DNA of 64,000 nucleotides. Source: Rhizobium leguminosarum bv. trifolii WSM2297 (GTDB taxonomy: Bacteria; Pseudomonadota; Alphaproteobacteria; Rhizobiales; Rhizobiaceae). The stretch lies in the NCBI RefSeq assembly GCF_000271845.1, contig NZ_JH719393.1, forward strand, positions 1,061,655 to 1,125,654. The letters are read 5' to 3'. Within the stretch, counting starts at the first letter, position 1; each line of letters opens with the position of its first letter. The notes beneath the pieces were generated by a model that did not search any database, had not been told where the DNA came from, and saw only the letters and a list, made by a program, of their open reading frames with translations. Below, in pieces: positions 58,130 to 64,000 of the stretch. The translations under genes and the position numbers were made by a program.

Positions 58130-59338
58130 CTACTCTAGTGTCGGCTTACTTGCCGTCTCTTCTGAAGTCCTTCCGACAGTCGGCGGCCGGAACATGACAT
58201 AAGCAAACAAAGCTCCTGTGAGAGCTATAGCTGTCAGTGCGAAAATAAATTGGTAGGACACGACAGGGGGGAGGGACATGTTGGCTATTTCGCCAAAAGC
58301 CGATGACGAGGCGGATACACCCAGAAACACCAGCGTATTGAGCGCTCCGAGGCCGACGCCCCGCATGTGATCCGGAATGAGCGTTTGGGCTTCAGTCATA
58401 ACGAGAGGGTGGACATTTCCGATGGCGTAAAGGAAGGCCAGCGCTGCAGTCGCAAGCACCAGGCTAAAGTCGGGTGCGATCGCGATGAGCGTCGCGCAGA
58501 TGGCGCCGCAGGCGAAGCTCGCGAGTATCAAGACGCGGGCCGAGATCAGCAAGAGCATCAGTGGCAGCAGGAAGGAAGTCGCTATGCCGAACAGGCTGAC
58601 CGCCGACAGAATCAAGCCTATATTTCCGTTCTGGCCAAAGACGCCGGTGACATAGGGGCCCGCCCACGCGTTGCGAAACGTTCCTCCAAGCGACAGCGTA
58701 AAGCAGATGGGCAGAATATAGGACATCAGCATCGGCCACCGCATATTTTTACGCTTGGCGACTGGTCGAGGACCCCTTGACGTAGCCTCTCCAACCGTCA
58801 ACGCGATCGCCACCGCGCAGGCGAGCATCACGCCTGCGGCGGACCAGCAAGCAGAACGCCAGCCGAACGTTGCCGTAAACCAGGATAGGGGTGACGCGGA
58901 AAGAAGTGCTCCGAATGAGCCTACCGAACTTACGATTGCGGCGCTATTACCAGCGCGGTCGGGAGGAAGCGCGCTTCCGAGGAAGTACAGGACCCCCATG
59001 AAGATCGGTGCGCATCCTATTCCGATAGCGGTTTGGCCGATCGCTGCTGATCCAAAGCCGTGCGCGCAGGCGAGAAGCGCAGACCCCGCGGCGCCGACGA
59101 TCATCATCAGGGTCGTCGGCCAACGCACTCCCCATCGGTCGAAGGCAATCCCGACGGGAACCTGAAGCACTCCAAACGATGCGAAGAATGCTGAGACCAG
59201 CCATCCAAACTCTGCAGGGTCGAGCATGAGATCGCGGGCGAGAGACGGGCCGACTATACTGAAATAGCTTCGAAAATACATGCTCGCCAAGAATGCAGCG
59301 CTGAAGGCCATCGTGACTGCTCGCATTCGCGCCTCCAA
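58130..59338 (-). CDS. MFS transporter
   Basis: 402-aa major facilitator with 12 predicted helices. Marks: FRSYFSIVGPSLARDLMLDP, FDRWGVRWPTTLMMI (loop 2-3 motif), RNAWAGPYVTGVFG at helix 7 and a C-terminal half ending YVMFRPP. Start 59338 or 59326 (MRAVTM). Substrate unknown; the neighbouring relic at 59.6-59.9 kb shows a second MFS gene was once here. Confidence 0.88.
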   Translation of the reverse strand: MEARMRAVTMAFSAAFLASMYFRSYFSIVGPSLARDLMLDPAEFGWLVSAFFASFGVLQVPVGIAFDRWGVRWPTTLMMIVGAAGSALLACAHGFGSAAIGQTAIGIGCAPIFMGVLYFLGSALPPDRAGNSAAIVSSVGSFGALLSASPLSWFTATFGWRSACWSAAGVMLACAVAIALTVGEATSRGPRPVAKRKNMRWPMLMSYILPICFTLSLGGTFRNAWAGPYVTGVFGQNGNIGLILSAVSLFGIATSFLLPLMLLLISARVLILASFACGAICATLIAIAPDFSLVLATAALAFLYAIGNVHPLVMTEAQTLIPDHMRGVGLGALNTLVFLGVSASSSAFGEIANMSLPPVVSYQFIFALTAIALTGALFAYVMFRPPTVGRTSEETASKPTLE

Positions 59339-59578
59339 ACAACTATCCCGACGCGAGGATCGGGCTTCTATGAGGTGACTGAGCGAGAACGGTTAGAGCC
59401 AAAAATTTCCGCTAGAGATGGTTGCCCGAGCTGGTGTGGGCCTTCGTCACGCACATGTAGTTCCTGAGCTCTCCGCCTTCCGGAGGTACCAACTTTGGCG
59501 GGGCCAGATGGTTCCGAGAAGGCATCCTGCCATCGGACGAGTGGTTGCGAGAAAAGTTCCGGGCCGTCTCCGTTGCAG

Positions 59579-59923
59579 TCAGATCAGCAGCCGCACCAAC
59601 GCCTCCACCGCCCCGGCCAGCAGCCCCTCGACGAAGAGCACACAGAACACGACCGGCGCCGCACCGATCCATGGCACCAGCGACAGCAGTGCAGACGCGC
59701 CGAGAACAGTAATGAATGCCGTTATCCGCGCTGGGCGATCAAGGGGAAGATAAAGTCAGCGAAATCAAGGCGCCCATCGCCGCCCCTATCAACGTCAACC
59801 CAAGCTCCGACTTGTTGACGCCAAGTGCAACCTGCAAATCCGCATCCTCGACAGCAGCGCCCCCAGCGACACAGTGAAAAGAAAAAAGCAGACATAGATC
59901 CGCTGCTGCGGCGCCATTTTCAT
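59579..59923 (-). pseudogene. Remnant of a second MFS transporter gene
   Basis: ATG 59923 has GGAG 8 nt upstream and begins MKMAPQQRIYVCFFLFTVSL. After a frameshift the message continues DLQVALGVNKSELGLTLIGA, and after another, PARITAFITVLGASALLSLV then VFCVLFVEGLLAGAVEALVR, ending at TGA 59579. These are helices 1-4 of an MFS protein; the rest is absent. Confidence 0.65.
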
Positions 59924-60214
59924 GATGCAACTCCAGGTAAGCGCAATACGCGCTACTGGATCTGTGATGTCTATCTCAGAGGGCCGGAGATCGAAACTTT
60001 TTCTAAGGGATGCGTTGGAGAATGCGATCTTGGACAAGTGAAAGGCGCTAGACGCCTTCTGGAGCCCGCATTCGCCAGGCGGTTCGCCAAGAGACGTTGC
60101 AAGGATTGGCTGGCTCGTGTTTCCACCACGATCAGGGCTGATCCCATCTTGATTTTTCAAACCTGTTTCGCCATTTGATCGGCGCTAATTCGCTTTACTG
60201 GAGAATCCGAGCAC

Positions 60215-62104
60215 ATGACAAAGACTGCAGAACAGACCGCGGAAAGCCACGTCTTTGAGGCCGACGTTGCCCGCCTTCTGCACATGATGGTCCACTCCGT
60301 TTATTCGGATAGGGATGTGTTTCTGCGTGAGCTGATTTCGAATGCGGCCGATGCCTGCGAGAAACTTCGATATGAGGCGATCGAGACACCGTCACTCCTT
60401 GGGGCTGATGCCGAAAACCGGATCACGCTGACGCTGGATGAAGAGAACCGGCTGCTTGTCGTCGAGGACAATGGCGTCGGCATGAGCCGCGACGAAATGA
60501 TCGAGGCGCTGGGAACGATCGCGAGATCGGGGACCCGTGCGTTCATGGAGCGAATTGAAGCGAACAAAGCCGCTGAAGGTGCTCAACTGATCGGGCAGTT
60601 CGGCGTCGGCTTCTATTCCTGTTTCATGGTCGCGGAGCGTGTCGATGTGATCTCTCGTCGAGCCGGAACGCAGGAAGCCTGGACATGGACTTCAGACGGC
60701 AAGGGAAGTTACAGCGTCAGCCCTGGAACCACCCTCACTGTAGCTCCATCCCGGGGAACACGTATTGTCTTGCATCTGATGGAGGACGCTAAGCAATATA
60801 CGTCCCGCTGGACCGTCGAGCGTATCGTCAAGGAACAATCCGGCCACGTGCCAGTTGCGATACGCCTTGTCGAGAAACCGGGCAAGGAGCCAGTCCAGAT
60901 AACGGACGGCACCGCACTATGGACGAAGTCGAAGAGCGATGTCAGCAAGGACGAGTATACAGACTTTTACCGTAGCGTCTCCGGGCAGTACGATGAACCA
61001 GCGCTGACCGTACATTTCCGTGCTGAAGGCCGGCAGGAATATACGGCTTTGGCGTTCATACCCGGAACGCAGCCTTTCGATATGTTCGATCCCGAACGCA
61101 AAGGCAGGATGAAGCTTTACGTCAAGCGGGTGTTCATCACTGATGATGCAGATCTGCTGCCGAGATACCTGCGCTTTGTTCGTGGGTTGGTCGATACCGC
61201 CGATCTCCCGCTTAACGTTTCTCGCGAGATGATCCAGGACAGCCCGATTCTGACGGCGATCCGCAAAGGCATCACCAGCAGGATCATCACCGCGATAGAG
61301 AAACTGGCCGAAAGTGACGCCGAGGCCTTCCTCAAGTTCTGGGAGAACTTTGGACCGGTCCTCAAGGAGGGCATCTACGAAGATTTCGAGCGACGCGCTC
61401 AGCTCTTGGCGCTTGCTCGGTTTCGAACGTCTGCATCGGACGACGGCTATCGTTCACTTGCCGACTATGTGAAAGTTGCCAAGGAAGGCCAGAACGCCGT
61501 CTACTATCTGGCGGGCGGCAGCCTCGATCAGCTCAGGGCATCACCACAGCTTGAAGGGTTCCGGGCGCGCGGAATCGAAGTGCTGCTTTTAACGGACTCA
61601 ATCGACAGCTTCTGGACGATGAATGCTCCAGACTATGAAGGCAAGGCGTTCAAGTCCATCACGCAGGGTGCTGCGGATCTGGCACAGTTTGCAAAGCTTG
61701 ATGGCCACACAACGCAGGTGGGGGATAACGACAGCGCGGCGACCTTCATTGCATTCGCCAAGGAGAAACTTGCCGGCCAGGTTGCCGATGTCCGCGCCTC
61801 CGACCGTCTGACGGAGAGTGCGGTCTGCCTCGTTGCGCCCGAAGAGGGCTATGACAGGCAAATGGAAAAAATCCTGCGAAACGCGGGTCACCTTCAAGAT
61901 GCGGCCAAGCCGATCCTGGAGATCAATTTGCTGCACCCCTTGATCAAAGCGATTGCGAGCGTGGAGGATGACGCCCCGTACCAGGAGGACGCCGCGTTCT
62001 TATTGCTGGACCAGGCGCGTATTCTGGATGGCGATCGGCCGGTAGATCCCCGCCGATTTGCCGAGCGGCTTGCACGAGTCTTTCACAGGTCGGTGCCGTC
62101 CTAG
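60215..62104 (+). CDS. htpG: Hsp90 chaperone HtpG
   Basis: 629-aa Hsp90, an ATP-dependent cytosolic chaperone. N-terminal ATPase: FLRELISNAADACEKLRYEA (Asn and Asp), VVEDNGVGM, LGTIARSGT and LIGQFGVGFYS. Middle domain: YVKRVFITDDADLLPRYLRF and GLVDTADLPLNVSREMIQ (catalytic Arg). C-terminal dimerisation domain ends HPLIKAIA then a helix. Length normal. GGAGAATCCGAGCAC precedes ATG. No other chaperone genes nearby, so this is an accessory-region copy; whether the organism has another is not visible here. Confidence 0.96.
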   Translation: MTKTAEQTAESHVFEADVARLLHMMVHSVYSDRDVFLRELISNAADACEKLRYEAIETPSLLGADAENRITLTLDEENRLLVVEDNGVGMSRDEMIEALGTIARSGTRAFMERIEANKAAEGAQLIGQFGVGFYSCFMVAERVDVISRRAGTQEAWTWTSDGKGSYSVSPGTTLTVAPSRGTRIVLHLMEDAKQYTSRWTVERIVKEQSGHVPVAIRLVEKPGKEPVQITDGTALWTKSKSDVSKDEYTDFYRSVSGQYDEPALTVHFRAEGRQEYTALAFIPGTQPFDMFDPERKGRMKLYVKRVFITDDADLLPRYLRFVRGLVDTADLPLNVSREMIQDSPILTAIRKGITSRIITAIEKLAESDAEAFLKFWENFGPVLKEGIYEDFERRAQLLALARFRTSASDDGYRSLADYVKVAKEGQNAVYYLAGGSLDQLRASPQLEGFRARGIEVLLLTDSIDSFWTMNAPDYEGKAFKSITQGAADLAQFAKLDGHTTQVGDNDSAATFIAFAKEKLAGQVADVRASDRLTESAVCLVAPEEGYDRQMEKILRNAGHLQDAAKPILEINLLHPLIKAIASVEDDAPYQEDAAFLLLDQARILDGDRPVDPRRFAERLARVFHRSVPS

Positions 62105-62111
62105 CAACGAG

Positions 62112-62205
62112 GAAAGGGTGGGAGTTGCAGCGCCACAGCGGAGAGGGCTCCAGGTTTACGGTTTCCTTGCCGATCGGTGGGCCAGAAAATATATCCTCGT
62201 GGTAG
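62112..62205 (+). pseudogene. 3' scrap of a histidine kinase gene
   Basis: The frame ending at TAG 62203-62205 reads LQRHSGEGSRFTVSLPIGGP, the typical final strand and loop (G-E-G-S-x-F-T-V-x-L-P) of a sensor kinase ATPase domain. Only about 30 codons survive after htpG. Confidence 0.45.
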
Positions 62206-62570
62206 ACCGGCATCCGGAACAGGAACGCCGCCATCGGTTTTGAAGAAATTCCGCCTCCTTGCTGATGCTCGGGATGATCTCGAAACTTGTGTAGGGTTGG
62301 CGGTGGCACCCGGATCCCGCGGCTGAGAGCCGCATACTCGATCGGCTCGATATCGCCGGCTTTGTCTACCTGCCCTTGCGTAGGGGCGGCGTCCGCTACG
62401 GTGAATGTCGATGTCTCTTCGAACGCCCTCCTTCCCGCGCGAGCGTTCCTTTCGTCCAACGATCGTCGAGGCGAGGTCACCGCGCTTGCGGCGGACATCG
62501 GATAGATCATCGCCCTTATCCCCCGTTTGGAGCCTTTCAATTCAGCCCTGAAAGGCTCCAGTGCGCCGGG
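62206..62570. other. Intergenic, nothing supported
   Basis: A long minus-strand frame (61944-62540) crosses this stretch but runs antisense into htpG, so I do not accept it. No hairpin or repeat seen. Confidence 0.4.
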
Positions 62571-62942
62571 CTACTTGGCGACATGCCAAACTCCGCCGAC
62601 GCCATCGCCGGTCATATCGCCAGGCTTCTTGTCTCCGGCGAAGGTGTAAAGCGGCTTTCCTGCGTAAGCCCACATCTCCTTGCCGTCGGCCGCCTTGACG
62701 AGTGACCATTCGCCTTCGGCCTTGGCCTTGGCGGCGGCGTGGAAGGCCGGCCATTTCTTCAGGCAGGCCTCGTCGCAGTTTGATTTGCCCATGGCGTCCT
62801 TGTCGAACGTATAGAGTGTCATCCCTTTGGCGTCTGCCAGGATCTTACCCATCTTCGTGTCGACCATTTTGGCCGGTTCCGCTGCAAAGGCCGAAAAGAC
62901 GGTTGCAGCCAACAGGCCCATGGAGATGATCAGCGTTTTCAT
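62571..62942 (-). CDS. Secreted protein with lipoprotein-repeat (YxxxD) motifs
   Basis: 123-aa secreted protein. Start MKTLIISMGLLAATVFSAFA (62942) is a signal peptide; GGAGG 6 nt upstream. The mature part has two copies of the COG4315-type repeat: KGMTLYTFDKDAMGKSNCDE (with LKKWPAF) and GKPLYTFAGDKKPGDMTGDG (with GGVWHV). Two Cys in the first repeat. Family members are periplasmic or outer-membrane proteins of unknown role, often near redox genes. Confidence 0.88.
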   Translation of the reverse strand: MKTLIISMGLLAATVFSAFAAEPAKMVDTKMGKILADAKGMTLYTFDKDAMGKSNCDEACLKKWPAFHAAAKAKAEGEWSLVKAADGKEMWAYAGKPLYTFAGDKKPGDMTGDGVGGVWHVAK

Positions 62943-63550
62943 GAATACCTCCAGTTCGGGAGTGCCAGCGGGATGCTGGCAGGGTCCGGTGTGAGCAAGA
63001 AACGCTCCGGCGAGGTGGCGGTTCCGTGATCTGACTGACGGCGATACAGATTCCGATTTGTCTTGTGACCGGCAGAGGCGCGCGACGCCCAGTTGGCGTT
63101 CATCTGCCCAAAGAGCGGCGCCATGCTGCGCCGTTAGATGGTTGTCTGCAGGCCGACGGCAGCCCGAAGTAGTCCGTCGGATTTGCTTGCGTTCTGGGCA
63201 AGCGTGATGAACAGACGGTCCTGCCAAAACGGCATGCCGCCCTTCTTGGACGGAAGAAGCGTGCGGCGGGACAGGAAGAAGGAGGTCGAACTTCAAGCCG
63301 AGTTTGCAAACCGGACGAGGGGCCCAGCGCATACGGGAGCGACGGCGGCAAGCTGCCCACGTTGCAATCTCCTCCGAATCCAGTCATTGGGGTGCTGCTG
63401 CCGTCGTCCATCAGTGCAACCCGGGCCGGCACAGCCTTTAGGGCGCTCCGACATGATGTCGTAGAGCGCCCTTTCTCATTATTCGGTGCCTGGGGACATT
63501 CGGTGCCTCGGACGAGGCTCTGCGGATTCCTGCTGGGCATAAGCAAGCAG
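62943..63550. other. Gene-free stretch ending in a terminator
   Basis: No supportable gene on either strand. Minus frames at 62571-63332 and 63100-63546 lack family motifs upstream of the signal peptide at 62942. A strong hairpin is at 63440-63475. Confidence 0.4.
63440..63475 (+). terminator. Strong Rho-independent terminator
   Basis: GGGCGCTC/GAGCGCCC outer stem with inner CGACAT/ATGTCG stem, then TTTCTCATT. About 14 paired bases. No intact gene ends just upstream on the plus strand, so it may close a lost transcript. Confidence 0.7.
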
Positions 63551-63634
63551 TCAGTCGTGGTGCTCGGGCATTTTCTTCAATTCGTCCTTCGTCCAGCTCG
63601 TGACGGCATGGACGTCGCCGTCTTCATCGCGCAT
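63551..63634 (-). CDS. Possible very small protein
   Basis: 27-codon frame MRDEDGDVHAVTSWTKDELK, ending with a His-rich tail. The amino-acid pattern looks like a real protein tail, and the frame stays open upstream without an ATG, so it may be the C-terminal part of a truncated gene. Confidence 0.3.
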   Translation of the reverse strand: MRDEDGDVHAVTSWTKDELKKMPEHHD

Positions 63635-63882
63635 GAATTCGAGATCAGAAATTGGAAACGGGGCATTTGAGCGAAAGAGGAAAAGGACGAGACCGCGCGG
63701 GGGCGGGCGATGTTGAGAGGCTTGCGAGCGCAGGACTCTCTCGTGCGGTCCCTACGAAATAACAACCGAGGACCTGTCTGGTTCCTGTACGCTTTCGGAC
63801 AGATTACGTGCCATTCGGATCTCGTCGGCGATGTCAGGCTAGATAATCGGCGCCCATATCCTATGGTGGCCGGTGATGGGTT

Positions 63883-64000
63883 TCAGGGCCAATAGGAGGC
63901 GTCCTCGTCGGCACAGTCTTCAGGGCTTAAGCCTTCTGCATGGAGCGATAGCCAGTAAGCCCGCGCAACGGTCCGCGCATATTCAGAGGGTTCCTTGCCA
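63883..64000 (-). CDS. Small rhizobial hypothetical protein, partial at window end
   Basis: The 3' part of a short gene cut by the window end: GKEPSEYARTVARAYWLSLH, then EGLSPEDCADEDASYWP and TGA 63883. The same protein in frameshifted form is at 39741-39930. Acidic, with a conserved Tyr-Trp pair; function unknown. Confidence 0.6.
   Translation of the reverse strand, partial: GKEPSEYARTVARAYWLSLHAEGLSPEDCADEDASYWP

Noticed and set aside
61944..62540. 198-aa minus-strand ORF next to htpG
   Set aside because: It overlaps the 3' end of htpG by 160 bp on the opposite strand, has no ribosome site and no known motif.
1..64000. CRISPR arrays, phage or conjugation modules, classical defence systems
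   Set aside because: I looked for regularly spaced repeats and for recognisable Cas, restriction, toxin-antitoxin, capsid or tra genes and found none.

Overview
The window looks like accessory or megaplasmid-type DNA from a Rhizobiaceae alphaproteobacterium (Rhizobium/Agrobacterium/Neorhizobium-like). The basis is GC-rich coding sequence, several families typical of rhizobia (DUF982, DUF2934, small orphan proteins, ISNCY and ISL3 elements), and dense solute-uptake and aromatic-catabolism genes. There are no rRNA, tRNA, replication or conjugation genes. Genus assignment is inference.

Layout. 0-8 kb is a low-density accessory stretch: an SRAP-domain protein, a response regulator fused to DUF2934, small DUF982-like proteins, a nucleotidyltransferase, a glycerophosphodiester phosphodiesterase, and gene remains (RsbQ-like hydrolase, old yellow enzyme, DUF982). 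7.6-10.4 kb holds an orphan binding protein, a YceI protein and a membrane protein. 10.6-18.6 kb is an uptake and catabolism module: a PotABCD-type ABC transporter, a carboxymuconolactone-decarboxylase-family protein, an FAH-family hydrolase, an IclR regulator, a VOC dioxygenase-like protein and an FMN reductase. Two near-identical palindromes link the hydrolase and VOC promoters.

18.7-39.3 kb is the core: a complete homoprotocatechuate (4-hydroxyphenylacetate) meta-cleavage pathway, hpaI-hpaH-hpaG-gabD-hpaD-hpaE-hpaF with divergent MarR regulator hpaR, plus hpaBC and an AraC activator. Between the two halves lies a set that could feed it: an IclR regulator, a Tm-1-like protein, a HAD hydrolase, an omega-aminotransferase, an ETNPPL/PHYKPL-like phospho-lyase, a hydroxylysine-kinase-like kinase, an APC permease and an aldehyde dehydrogenase. 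I infer a route for tyramine and/or octopamine-like amines to 4-hydroxyphenylacetate, the most interesting hypothesis here. A 25-bp operator-plus-promoter motif related to the hpaR palindrome recurs upstream of the permease and again, without a gene, after the AraC gene.

39.3-50 kb is a mobile-element scar zone: frameshifted small genes, an intact ISNCY element, a 122-bp inverted-repeat element, a DUF1003/PNPOx stress-like pair, an HWE-type histidine kinase, an intact ISL3 element and a decayed resolvase. 50-58 kb carries small regulator-enzyme pairs (AraC/NmrA, TetR/epoxide hydrolase/Rossmann protein, LysR/SnoaL) and an ankyrin protein. 58-64 kb has an MFS transporter, MFS and histidine kinase relics, htpG, a secreted repeat lipoprotein and, cut by the window end, a second copy of the small gene found decayed at 39.8 kb.
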